Source: Microbacterium oxydans (lineage in GTDB: Bacteria > Actinomycetota > Actinomycetes > Actinomycetales > Microbacteriaceae). Taken from it: a DNA stretch of 64,000 nt. The stretch's first letter is position 1; every line of letters begins with the position of its first letter. The stretch covers positions 1,054,001-1,118,000 of the forward strand of contig NZ_CP092891.1 in NCBI RefSeq assembly GCF_026559675.1, written 5' to 3'. The notes beneath the pieces were generated by a model. The model searched no databases. It was not told the DNA's origin and saw nothing but the letters and a program-made list of their open reading frames with translations. The position numbers were made by a program, and so were the translations under genes. Positions 10,537 to 20,528 of this stretch are shown here, in pieces.

Positions 10537-11501
10537 CACAGACCCGCCCTTTCCTTGCGCTCGAGCGAGTTCTGGACGCGGATGAAGATGATCGACACGA
10601 TCACCACGACGATGGTGAGGACGGTGGCGATCGTGGCGCCGTAGCCGACGTTCCGCTTCGTGAAGAACTCCTGGTAGGCGTAGTACGCGGGCACGAGGGT
10701 CGCGCCGGCCGGTCCGCCGCGCGTGATGATGTACACCGGTCCGAAGACCTTCAGCGCGGCGATCGTGCAGGTGAGGGTGACGACGAAGATCTCGGGCCGG
10801 ATGATGCTCATCGTGATCGCCGTGAAGCGCTGGAGCCAGTTCGCCCCGTCGAGCTCCGCGGCCTCGTAGAGCTCGGGGTCCACGCGCTGCAGCGCCGCCA
10901 TGAACACCACGACGGGGTAGCCGAGCTGCACCCACACCATGACGACCATCAGCACGATGAGGGCGGAGGGCATCTGCCCGAGCCAGTCGTAGGCGGGGAC
11001 GCCGAACCATCCGAGGATCTGGTTGAGGGCGCCGTCACCGCCGGGGCGCACGATCCAGCCGATCACGATGCCGGCGACGGCGATCGGGAGGATCTGCGGG
11101 AGGTAGTAGGTGGCCCGCAGGAAGCTGCCGACCTTGCCGCCGAACTTGCGTCCGACGACGTCGAACAGCAGGGCGGCGACGATGAGACCGACGATCGTCG
11201 GCACGACGACCATGGCGATGATCATCCACACCGAGTTCGTGAACGAGGTCCAGAAGTCGCTGTCGGTGAGGATCTTCTGCCAGTTCTCGAGACCGATGAA
11301 CTCCGGCGTGCGCACACCCTTCCACTTCGTGAAGGTCAGGTACACGTTCCAGATCAGCGGGACGATCACGACGATCAGCAGCAGCACGAAGCCGGGCAGC
11401 AGGTACATCCAGTAGGCCCCGGTCCCACCGCTGCGCTGCGGGATCGTCGGCTGCTCGGGCGGCAGTTTGGTGCGGCCCTCGCGTCGGGTGGCGAGTGACA
11501 T
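10536..11501 (-). CDS. Carbohydrate ABC transporter permease (MalF/UgpA type)
   Basis: 321 residues with a charged cytoplasmic N-terminus, about six helices and an EAA loop (LYEAAELDGANWLQRF). I chose ATG 11501 because GGAG lies 6 nt upstream; the in-frame ATG at 11507 touches that same GGAG and has no usable spacing. It is the membrane partner of the MalG-type permease and is fed by the lipoprotein encoded upstream. The inter-gene stem-loop at 11519-11549 lies just before it and probably keeps its level below that of the binding protein. Confidence 0.9.
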   Translation of the reverse strand: MSLATRREGRTKLPPEQPTIPQRSGGTGAYWMYLLPGFVLLLIVVIVPLIWNVYLTFTKWKGVRTPEFIGLENWQKILTDSDFWTSFTNSVWMIIAMVVVPTIVGLIVAALLFDVVGRKFGGKVGSFLRATYYLPQILPIAVAGIVIGWIVRPGGDGALNQILGWFGVPAYDWLGQMPSALIVLMVVMVWVQLGYPVVVFMAALQRVDPELYEAAELDGANWLQRFTAITMSIIRPEIFVVTLTCTIAALKVFGPVYIITRGGPAGATLVPAYYAYQEFFTKRNVGYGATIATVLTIVVVIVSIIFIRVQNSLERKERAGL

Positions 11502-11518
11502 GTTCATCTCCAGACGAT

Positions 11519-11549
11519 GCGGGGGCGGCCGTCGGACGACCGCCCCCGC
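11519..11549 (-). promoter_or_regulatory. Intercistronic stem-loop between binding protein and permease genes
   Basis: A perfect 10-bp stem GCGGGGGCGG/CCGCCCCCGC with an 11-nt loop lies in the 55-nt gap after the binding-protein gene. Such hairpins in sugar ABC operons protect the 3' end of the binding-protein message or partly terminate, giving more lipoprotein than permease. It has no U tract. An unrelated palindrome CGGAATTCCG (11561-11570) lies within the last codons of the binding-protein gene. Confidence 0.6.
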
Positions 11550-11556
11550 GGGTGGA

Positions 11557-12864
11557 TCAACGGAATTCCGCGGTGCCCTCGTCGTACTGCTCGCCGAGGT
11601 TCTTGTTGGTGGTCTCGACGTCCTGCACGCCGGTGACGAGGCCCTGCAGCTCCTGCACGATCACGTCGTAGAAGCCGGGCGCGGGCCAGTCCGGGTAGAA
11701 GGAGAGACCGTCGGCGTCGAGCACGCCGTTGAACGTCTCGATGAGCGCCGCGCTCTTCTCGTCGGTGATGTCGGCCGTGTCGGCCGCGACCGGGAGTCCG
11801 CCGTTGTTGCCGATGATCGCCTGGATCTCGGGGCGCATCGTGATGTCGATGAACTCGTAGGCGAGCTCCTTGTTCGCGGCGTTCTCCGGCACGACCCACA
11901 GGTTGCCCGAGGAGCCGAGCGAGAGGTCGGCACCCGGGAAGGCGCTCATCGACCAGTCGAAGCCGGTGGCCTCGGCGACGAAGCGTCCGAACCACCAGGA
12001 GCCCGACACGAAGATCGGCGAGGTGCCGTTGATGAAGGACACGCCGGCGTCCTCGGCCTTGACCGAGGAGACGTCGGAGGCGATGTAGCCCTTGTCGACG
12101 TACTCCTTCAGCGTCTCGGTCGCGGACGTGACCTCCGGTCCCTGCCAGTCGACCGGGTTCTTGTACAGCTGGTAGTCGTCGACGAAGCCGCGGTCGCCCT
12201 CGAGCAGCGCGAGCTGGTACCAGAGCTGACCGAGGGGGTACTCGGCTCCGGCCTCGGCGAGCGGGGTGACGCCCTGGGCGACGAACGCGTCGAGCACGTC
12301 GACGAACTCGTCGTAGGTGGTCGGGATCTCCAGGCCGGCCTTCGCGAACGCGTCCTCGTTGTAGTAGACGCCGACGAACTCGCCGTAGTTCGGAACGCCG
12401 AACCAGGTGTCGCCGCCCATCACGCCGTCCTCGGTGTACTTCGCCGTGGTCTGCAGCGACGGGGCGAGCTTGTCGTCCCATCCGTGCTCCTCGACGGCAT
12501 CCGAGATGTCGGCGATCAGACCGGTGGAGGCGAGGAAGCCCGCCGTGGCGTTGCCCTTGTTGAACTCCATGAGGTCGGGCGCGGCATCGGTGTCGAGCAC
12601 CTGGCTCGCGGTCTTCTGGATCTGCTCGAAGGACTTCTCCTCGAACTCGACCTTCGCTCCGGTCTCCTTCTCGAAGACCTTGATGGCCTCGGCCCAGGCC
12701 TTGCCCATCGCGCTGTCGGCGCCCTCGTAGTGCCAGAGCTTGAGGGTCTTGCCGTCGCCGCCGTCGTCGCCGGAGCCGGCGGTGCAGCCGCTCAATGCGA
12801 TCCCGGTCGCGGTGAGCGCGGCCAGAACGGCCAGCGCCTTCGTCCTGCGGGTGGTGCGTGCCAT
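11557..12864 (-). CDS. Sugar ABC transporter substrate-binding lipoprotein
   Basis: 435 residues. The N-terminus is a lipoprotein signal (MARTTRRTK, hydrophobic stretch, lipobox ALSGC), then a Gly/Asp-rich linker and a family 1 extracellular solute-binding domain. ATG 12864 is chosen for AAAGGAG about 9 nt upstream; the longer frame would place residues before the signal peptide. It captures the sugar outside the cell and hands it to the two downstream permeases. A LacI-type operator lies 77 nt upstream of the start. Confidence 0.92.
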   Translation of the reverse strand: MARTTRRTKALAVLAALTATGIALSGCTAGSGDDGGDGKTLKLWHYEGADSAMGKAWAEAIKVFEKETGAKVEFEEKSFEQIQKTASQVLDTDAAPDLMEFNKGNATAGFLASTGLIADISDAVEEHGWDDKLAPSLQTTAKYTEDGVMGGDTWFGVPNYGEFVGVYYNEDAFAKAGLEIPTTYDEFVDVLDAFVAQGVTPLAEAGAEYPLGQLWYQLALLEGDRGFVDDYQLYKNPVDWQGPEVTSATETLKEYVDKGYIASDVSSVKAEDAGVSFINGTSPIFVSGSWWFGRFVAEATGFDWSMSAFPGADLSLGSSGNLWVVPENAANKELAYEFIDITMRPEIQAIIGNNGGLPVAADTADITDEKSAALIETFNGVLDADGLSFYPDWPAPGFYDVIVQELQGLVTGVQDVETTNKNLGEQYDEGTAEFR

Positions 12865-12940
12865 CGTCGGCACTCCTTTCTCTGCGGCCGCTCGGGCCGA
12901 CACTTCATCGGGTCAGGTGTTCAGTTGTGGAAGAGCATCA

Positions 12941-12954
12941 TCGAAGCGTTTCGA
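12941..12954. promoter_or_regulatory. LacI-family operator before the binding-protein gene
   Basis: TCGAAGCGTTTCGA is a 14-bp near-palindrome with the central CG typical of LacI/GalR operators. A second copy (TCGAAGCGCTTCGC) lies upstream of the lacI-type gene itself. The matching pair flanking one LacI gene makes repression of the transport operon by that protein very likely, with sugar as inducer. Confidence 0.75.
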
Positions 12955-12988
12955 CAAAGAGCGTGCTCAGAGGAGATCTGGTCGCCGC

Positions 12989-13999
12989 TCAGTCCCCGGC
13001 GGGGGAGACGGAGCCGACGGCTCGGTACTCGGGCGGGATGAGGTGGATCCGGGGCGCCGCCTCGCCGTCGAGGCTGCGGACGGCGAGGTCGACCGCGAGC
13101 TCGCAGGACTGCTGCGGGATGAGCGGGATCGTGTCGATCGGCACCGAGAGCATCGCGGTGTCGAAGGAGGCGGCGGCGGAGATGACGGCGACGTCCGCTC
13201 CGACGGTCAGGCCGTGCTCGTCGAGGACGGACAGCAGGATCTCGTGCACGTCGTCGACCGCGTGCACGATGAAGGCGCGATCACCGCGGGCGAGTGCCTC
13301 CTCCGCGGCGGCGCGGACGGCGGCCGGCTCGGTGGACGCCGCGCCGGTCACCGACCAGGTGAGCGCGATGCCGCGTGCCGCGATCCGCTCCTGCACGCCG
13401 TGCAGCAGGCGGCGCGGGAAGTTCGACCGGCGGTACGACACCTCGGTCTGGCCGAGCAGCGTGATGCGCTCGTGCCCGGCGTCCGCGAGACGGTCGACGG
13501 CGAGATGGCCGACGGCCTCGAAGTCGAGGTCGACGCAGGTGAGCCCCTCGCTGTCGTCGGGAAGGCCGATGAAGACGGTGGGCGTGCGGACGGTCCGGGC
13601 GATCGCCACCCGTTCGTCATCGGGGGCGACGTCGAGCACCAGGATCGCGTCGACCAGGTTGCTGGCGGCGACGCGGTTCATGCCCTCGGATGTCTGCTCG
13701 TCGGTCAGCAGGAGGATGTCGTAGCCCTGCCGCCGCGCGGCGACGGCGGTCGCGAGGACGAACGCCATGTGCGTCGGGGCATGGGTGTCGGCGCGCAGCG
13801 GCTCCGTCAGCGCGAAGATGTGGGTGCGACGGCCGGCCAGCATGCGGGCTCCGGCGTCCGGTTCATAGCCCAGCGTGTGCACCGCGTCCTCGATGCGCTT
13901 GCGCGTCTTCTCGGAGACCGGACGCTTGCCGCTGAGCGCGTAGGAGACGGTGCTGATCGATACCCCGGCGGCGTGCGCCACCTCGTGGATCGTCGTCAT
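12989..13999 (-). CDS. LacI-family transcriptional repressor
   Basis: 336 residues. The N-terminal helix-turn-helix and hinge are classic (TIHEVAHAAGVSISTVSYAL, then KTRKRIEDAVHTLGY), followed by a periplasmic-binding-protein-like effector domain. It lies directly upstream of the transport/glycosidase operon in the same direction. Matching operators stand before the gene itself and before the operon, so it most likely represses both and responds to an imported sugar or its hydrolysis product. The effector cannot be named from sequence. Confidence 0.93.
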   Translation of the reverse strand: MTTIHEVAHAAGVSISTVSYALSGKRPVSEKTRKRIEDAVHTLGYEPDAGARMLAGRRTHIFALTEPLRADTHAPTHMAFVLATAVAARRQGYDILLLTDEQTSEGMNRVAASNLVDAILVLDVAPDDERVAIARTVRTPTVFIGLPDDSEGLTCVDLDFEAVGHLAVDRLADAGHERITLLGQTEVSYRRSNFPRRLLHGVQERIAARGIALTWSVTGAASTEPAAVRAAAEEALARGDRAFIVHAVDDVHEILLSVLDEHGLTVGADVAVISAAASFDTAMLSVPIDTIPLIPQQSCELAVDLAVRSLDGEAAPRIHLIPPEYRAVGSVSPAGD

Positions 14000-14032
14000 G
14001 CGGACTCCATCGTCATCGGGGCGACCGCATCG

Positions 14033-14046
14033 TCGAAGCGCTTCGC
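14033..14046. promoter_or_regulatory. LacI-family operator before the regulator gene
   Basis: TCGAAGCGCTTCGC matches the operator at 12941-12954 in 12 of 14 bases and lies about 20 nt downstream of the -10 element of the regulator promoter, as expected for autorepression. Confidence 0.75.
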
Positions 14047-14062
14047 CTGTTCCTTCTCAGCG

Positions 14063-14092
14063 ATGATAGACAGCCGATGTCGGGGAGCGCAA
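14063..14092 (-). promoter_or_regulatory. Promoter of the LacI-family gene
   Basis: On the minus strand TTGCGC (14092-14087) and TATCAT (14068-14063) are 18 nt apart, close to the housekeeping consensus. Further upstream (14099-14118) lies an imperfect palindrome centred on TTGCGCGCAA whose role is unclear. Confidence 0.65.
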
Positions 14093-14160
14093 GCTTTTTG
14101 TGGTTGCGCGCAACAAATTCGTCCACGGTGCATGGGAGCGGTCCCGCCGGAGGGCGACGA

Positions 14161-14189
14161 GGTCTCGATGGGGGAGGGGATTCGAGACC
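14161..14189 (-). terminator. Hairpin downstream of the acetyltransferase gene
   Basis: GGTCTCGA (14161-14168) pairs with TCGAGACC (14182-14189) around a 13-nt loop, 11 nt after the GNAT stop. There is no U tract, as is common in high-GC actinobacteria. It may also be a short dispersed repeat. Confidence 0.5.
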
Positions 14190-14200
14190 CCGCCGCCGGT

Positions 14201-14659
14201 CTAGGTCGTGACGCGGATCTCGGCGATGACCTCGCCGTAGGCGGTCTCGCCGACGGGGGTGAACCCGACGCGGTGGAAGAACGTCTCCGGTCCTCCCTCA
14301 CCCGCCTCGTAGATCACGTCGACGTGGTCGACGCCGCGTGCGCGGGCCTCGTCGACCAGTGCCTCGACGGCGTAGCGGCCGACACCGCGACCCTGGTCGT
14401 CGGCGTCGACGTTGATGCGCCACAGCACGGAGCGGAAGTGCTCCTCCGGCGCCTCGGGGTCGAAGTTCGCGCTGACGAAGCCGACGACCTCGTTGCGGTC
14501 GAGGATGACCCGCTGCCAGGACGTCTGCGGGTTGATGACGGTGGCCGCGATCCCGTACGAGACCGGAGCGAGGAACTGCTCCTGTCCGGGCTTGAGCGAC
14601 AGGTTGTTCACGGCGACGATCGTCGCAGCGGAGAGTTCGACCATGCGCAGTTCGGACAT
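14201..14659 (-). CDS. GNAT family N-acetyltransferase
   Basis: 152 residues with the acetyl-CoA binding signature of the Gcn5 fold: NVDADDQGRGVGRYAVEAL (the Q/R-x-x-G-x-G/A motif) at about residues 82-100, and a following FFHRVGF strand. The order of motifs is normal for a complete small GNAT. The substrate cannot be assigned. It is monocistronic, divergent from icd, with a hairpin behind it. Confidence 0.85.
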   Translation of the reverse strand: MSELRMVELSAATIVAVNNLSLKPGQEQFLAPVSYGIAATVINPQTSWQRVILDRNEVVGFVSANFDPEAPEEHFRSVLWRINVDADDQGRGVGRYAVEALVDEARARGVDHVDVIYEAGEGGPETFFHRVGFTPVGETAYGEVIAEIRVTT

Positions 14660-14833
14660 GTCCCCAGGCTAACCCCTCGCGCGCGGAGGTACACGTTTCG
14701 GGCGAACATTTCACCTCGGCGTCGTCGACCCGCGCCGTGGAGAGCGTGCGCGTCACCGCCCCGAATACGCGATCCAGGCCACTCAGGTATCTTGGTATCG
14801 AGACAAATAGCCCCGTGAACGGAGAACCTCCCG

Positions 14834-17053
<2,220 letters not shown>

Positions 17054-17059
17054 CACACG

Positions 17060-17099
17060 GAAGAAGGGGGCGGATGCTGCGGCATCCGCCCCCTTCTTC
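17060..17099 (+). terminator. Strong intrinsic terminator after icd
   Basis: An 18-bp perfect stem (17060-17077 with 17082-17099) closed by a 4-nt loop, starting 7 nt after the icd stop. The 3' arm ends in CCCCCTTCTTC, giving a partly U-rich tail. It is symmetrical and may also stop transcription from the right. Nothing gene-like is seen in 17100-17270. Confidence 0.85.
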
Positions 17100-17270
17100 G
17101 TACCCGCCGTGGCCGGTCGACGGCAGGCGCACGGGCCGAAACCCAGACGAGAGCGTCACGCCACGGCGCGTCCGGCGCGGACACGCGGGTGCGCCGGCAT
17201 CCGCTCTCCGCTCTGGATCCGCGCTGGATCAGCTTTGTCCGCGGGCGCGCCGGTCAGCGACCGGTGCGGG

Positions 17271-18770
17271 TCAGTTGTAGACGGAGACCTCGAGGCCCTC
17301 GGGGGACCAGTCGTAGACGTACTTGGCGAGGTCGATCGGCAGGTTGACGCAGCCGTGGCTCATCCGGTTGCCGAAGTTGTTGTGCCAGTAGGTGCCGTGG
17401 AAGCCGATGTTCGGCGCGAACCAGGTGATCCAGGGCACGTCCTCGGTGCAGTAGGGGGCGCCTTCGTAGCAGCCCATGTCCTGCATCGCGGTGTGCGCGA
17501 ACACCTTGAAGTTGCCGGTCGGCGTCGGTGTGCCCGGCAGGCCGGTGGAGACCGCCCAGGACTTCACGACCTCGTTGTTCTGGAAGAGGTACGCACGCTG
17601 CTGGCTGAGGTTGATCTCGATGCGGCGGGCCAGGTTCACGGTCTTGAACGGGGTCTCGCTCACGGTGAGTGCGAACACGCCGTCGCCCGCGGCGAGCTGC
17701 TGGGCGAACTGGTCGGCGACGCCCGAGGTGTCTCCGACCGCGCGCCCCGTGGCACCCGTCTGCTCCGCGCGCAGCACGTTGCCGGCGGAGTCGACGATGT
17801 TGGTGGCGTTGACCGGGGCACGGTCGACGAGCTTGGGGAGCGTGTCGACGGTCGCCTGGATGGCCTGCGCGTCGGCTTCGATGCGCAGCTGTCCGTCGTC
17901 GTCGACGACCTTCAGCCAGGTCGCGGCCACCGCGGGCTTGACCGGCACGGTGCGCTCGTCGCCGACGTAGAAGCCGATCTTCCCGAGCATCGTGTTCAGC
18001 TCGGCGGCCGTGGCCGTCGCATCGTCGTCGGACACGGCGGGCAGCGCCTCGGCGGGGCCGCCGGGGTAGTCGAACGACGCGCTGCCGGCGGCGACCGCGT
18101 CGACGAAGGCGGCGTTGAGATCGGCGACGTCGATGCCGGTACCGGCATCGGACGGCGTGATGATGTACTTCCCGGTGGTGGCGTCGAAGGCGACACCCGC
18201 GTCCACGGGGTCGACGAAGCTGGCCGGGACCGCGTCGCGCAGAGCCGCGGTCGCCTTGTCGGCGTCGAGGGCGATCTCGGCGGGAACCGGGTCGCCCATC
18301 CAGGATCCGAGGTTCCACATCGGCCGCTCGGCGAACGCGGTGTCGGCCAGGGCGGTCGCATCGACGGTCGCGCCCAGGTCGGCGCCGGAGAGGACGGTGC
18401 CGTCCCCGTCTCCGGTGAGCGTGACCTCGGTCTCGGCGAGGTGGGAGTTGATGGCCTCGGCGGCGGCGCCCGGGGTCATCCACCCGACGGGGATGCCGGC
18501 GACCGTGGTGCCGGGGGCGATGAGGATCATGGAGGCGGCGCCCGCGCCCAGCACGACGGCTCCGACGCCCAGGCCGATCCAGAGGCCGAGGCGGCGCTTC
18601 TTGGGGGACGGCTCGACGGGAGCCCAGGCCAGGGGCTGCTCGCCCGTGTTCGGCGGCACGACCTCGGTGGAGGCCTCGCCCGGCGTGAGTACGGCGGTGG
18701 GTGCGGAATCGTCACCGTGCGCCTCGGCTGCTGCGCCCGGCGCAGAAATCAGATCGGTCACGAACTTCAC
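17271..18770 (-). CDS. L,D-transpeptidase with peptidoglycan-binding domains
   Basis: 499 residues. A cytoplasmic Pro/Glu-rich N-terminus (about 1-75) is followed by one membrane helix (GLWIGLGVGAVVLGAG), then two tandem putative peptidoglycan-binding repeats (about 110-370) and a C-terminal YkuD catalytic domain with HGTYWHNNFG and SHGCVNL, whose Cys is the nucleophile. It makes 3-3 cross-links or attaches groups to peptidoglycan outside the membrane. The start is uncertain: GTG 18770 lies after a GGGGG run, and GTG 18761 three codons later is also possible. It is transcribed alone toward the icd terminator. Confidence 0.9.
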   Translation of the reverse strand: MKFVTDLISAPGAAAEAHGDDSAPTAVLTPGEASTEVVPPNTGEQPLAWAPVEPSPKKRRLGLWIGLGVGAVVLGAGAASMILIAPGTTVAGIPVGWMTPGAAAEAINSHLAETEVTLTGDGDGTVLSGADLGATVDATALADTAFAERPMWNLGSWMGDPVPAEIALDADKATAALRDAVPASFVDPVDAGVAFDATTGKYIITPSDAGTGIDVADLNAAFVDAVAAGSASFDYPGGPAEALPAVSDDDATATAAELNTMLGKIGFYVGDERTVPVKPAVAATWLKVVDDDGQLRIEADAQAIQATVDTLPKLVDRAPVNATNIVDSAGNVLRAEQTGATGRAVGDTSGVADQFAQQLAAGDGVFALTVSETPFKTVNLARRIEINLSQQRAYLFQNNEVVKSWAVSTGLPGTPTPTGNFKVFAHTAMQDMGCYEGAPYCTEDVPWITWFAPNIGFHGTYWHNNFGNRMSHGCVNLPIDLAKYVYDWSPEGLEVSVYN

Positions 18771-18868
18771 CCCCCGGCTCTCAAACGTGTCCTGACGTCC
18801 AATGGTACGGGATGGGAGGTAACGGGGAGGCAACGGAAGTGATATCGTGCGCCTCCCCGCCCGGGGAA

Positions 18869-19273
18869 TCAGTCGACGATCGCGATGCCGTCGATCTCGA
18901 CGAGCATCTCCTCACGCGGCAGGCCCGTGAAGACGGTGGTGCGCGAGGGCAGCACGTCGCCCGTCGTGTGGGCGCTGACGAAGGCGCCGTAGGCGTCGTT
19001 CATGATGGGGAAGTCCTCGCGCTTGGTGAGGTAGACGCGCAGCATCACGACGTCGTCGAACGTCGCGCCGGAGGCCTCGACGATCGCCTTGACGTTCTCG
19101 AGCGTGCGGGTGGTCTGCGCGGCGACGTCTCCCGGGAAGAGGTACTCGTTCGTCGTCGGGTCGACGGGGCCCTGGCCGGAGACCTGGACGAACGGGCCCT
19201 TGCGCACTCCCTGCGAGAAGGTGTGTGCGGGGGCGGGGGCGGCGTCGGTGGAAACTCGGGTCTTCGCGGTCAT
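18869..19273 (-). CDS. ridA: RidA family enamine/imine deaminase
   Basis: 134 residues. The family core is present: VQVSGQGPVDP, the carboxylate-binding Arg79 in VVMLRVYL, and the C-terminal EEMLVEIDGIAIV. RidA hydrolyses 2-aminoacrylate and related enamines released by PLP-dependent dehydratases, preventing damage to other PLP enzymes. It is divergently transcribed, 25 bp from a D-serine-dehydratase-like PLP enzyme whose expected product is exactly such an enamine, so the pair is functionally coherent. The N-terminal 15 residues are an Ala/Pro-rich extension compared with the core family. Confidence 0.9.
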   Translation of the reverse strand: MTAKTRVSTDAAPAPAHTFSQGVRKGPFVQVSGQGPVDPTTNEYLFPGDVAAQTTRTLENVKAIVEASGATFDDVVMLRVYLTKREDFPIMNDAYGAFVSAHTTGDVLPSRTTVFTGLPREEMLVEIDGIAIVD

Positions 19274-19298
19274 GCCGCCAGCCTAGTAGCCTTGTTAG

Positions 19299-20528
19299 AT
19301 GCCTCTACAAATTCCGGATCCCGTTCTCGGCGCCTGGACGAAGGGGTTCCCGGCGCAGGCCGCGGGACTCCGTCTCTCGGAGGTCGCCGCAGCCGGCCTG
19401 CACCTCTCGGACCTGGTCACGCCGGTCCTCACGGTGCATGAGGATGCGCTCACGCACAACGAGGAGACCGTCTTCGCCTGGGCCGAGGGCCGCGGAGTGC
19501 TGCTCGCGCCGCACGGCAAGACCACGATGGCGCCGGCGCTGTGGCAGCGGCTGCTCGATGCGGGCGCGTGGGGGATCTCGGTGGCGACGCCGTGGCAGGC
19601 CGAGGTGGCCGTGGATGCGGGCGTCGCGACCGTGCTGATCGCCAACGCCGTCACCGACCCCGCCGCCGTGCGCCAGCTGGGCGCCTTGCTCGCCGCGGAC
19701 GAGGGGCTGCGCGTGCTGTGCTGGGCGGACTCGCTCGTCGGCGTCGAGATCCTGGCCGCAGGGATGCGCGACGCCGCGCGACCGCTGGACGTGCTGGTGG
19801 AGCTCGGCGGTGCGCACGGACGCACGGGCGCCCGCACGCTCGACGAGGGGGAGCGGATCGCCCGGGCGATCGCCGAGGCCCCGGGGCTGCGGCTCGCGGG
19901 TGTCGCGGGATACGAGGGGCCCTTCGGCCCGGACCGCAGCGCGGCTTCCGTCGCCGCGGTCGACGCCTACCTGCGCACGCTCATCGAGCTGCACGAGCGA
20001 CTGACGTACGACGACGACGTGCGGCCGGTGCTCACGGCCGGCGGCAGCTCGTTCCCCGACCGCGCCGCGGAGGTGCTGGCGCCGCAGAACGGCACGGCCG
20101 ACATCGTGCTGCGCTCCGGGGCGTTCCAGATCCACGACGACGGGTTCTACTCGCGGATGTCGCCGTTCGGGCCACTGACCGGCACCGCGCCGCTGCGCTC
20201 CGCGATGCACGCCTGGTCGCGCGTCGTGTCCCACCCCGAGAACGGCCTCGCTCTGCTCGACGCAGGGCGGCGGGATGTGCCGTTCGACCTCGACCTGCCG
20301 GTTCCGCAATCGGTTGCGGGGGAGATCACCGCGCTGAACGATCAGCACGCGTTCCTCCGACTCGCGGCCGACGACGGTGACGCCGCGGGTGCCGAGGTCG
20401 GCGATGTCGTGCGCCTCGGACTCTCGCACCCGTGCACCGCCTTCGACAAGTGGCGGGTGGTCGCGGTGATCGACGATCCGGACGCCGCCGATCCCCGCGT
20501 GATCGGAGCGGTCGCGACATGCTTCTGA
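19299..20528 (+). CDS. PLP-dependent D-serine dehydratase-like / D-amino acid enzyme
   Basis: 409 residues of the fold-type III alanine-racemase-like family that includes eukaryotic-type D-serine dehydratase and D-threonine aldolase. The PLP lysine lies in PHGKTTMAP (near residue 70), and the C-terminal HPCTAFDKW carries the His/Cys pair that binds zinc in DSD. It probably removes or cleaves D-serine or a related D-amino acid. There is no SD; a -10-like TAGCCT ends 8 nt before ATG, so the message is probably leaderless. The stop overlaps the start of the D-aminoacylase fusion gene, so the two are coupled. Confidence 0.85.
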   Translation: MPLQIPDPVLGAWTKGFPAQAAGLRLSEVAAAGLHLSDLVTPVLTVHEDALTHNEETVFAWAEGRGVLLAPHGKTTMAPALWQRLLDAGAWGISVATPWQAEVAVDAGVATVLIANAVTDPAAVRQLGALLAADEGLRVLCWADSLVGVEILAAGMRDAARPLDVLVELGGAHGRTGARTLDEGERIARAIAEAPGLRLAGVAGYEGPFGPDRSAASVAAVDAYLRTLIELHERLTYDDDVRPVLTAGGSSFPDRAAEVLAPQNGTADIVLRSGAFQIHDDGFYSRMSPFGPLTGTAPLRSAMHAWSRVVSHPENGLALLDAGRRDVPFDLDLPVPQSVAGEITALNDQHAFLRLAADDGDAAGAEVGDVVRLGLSHPCTAFDKWRVVAVIDDPDAADPRVIGAVATCF

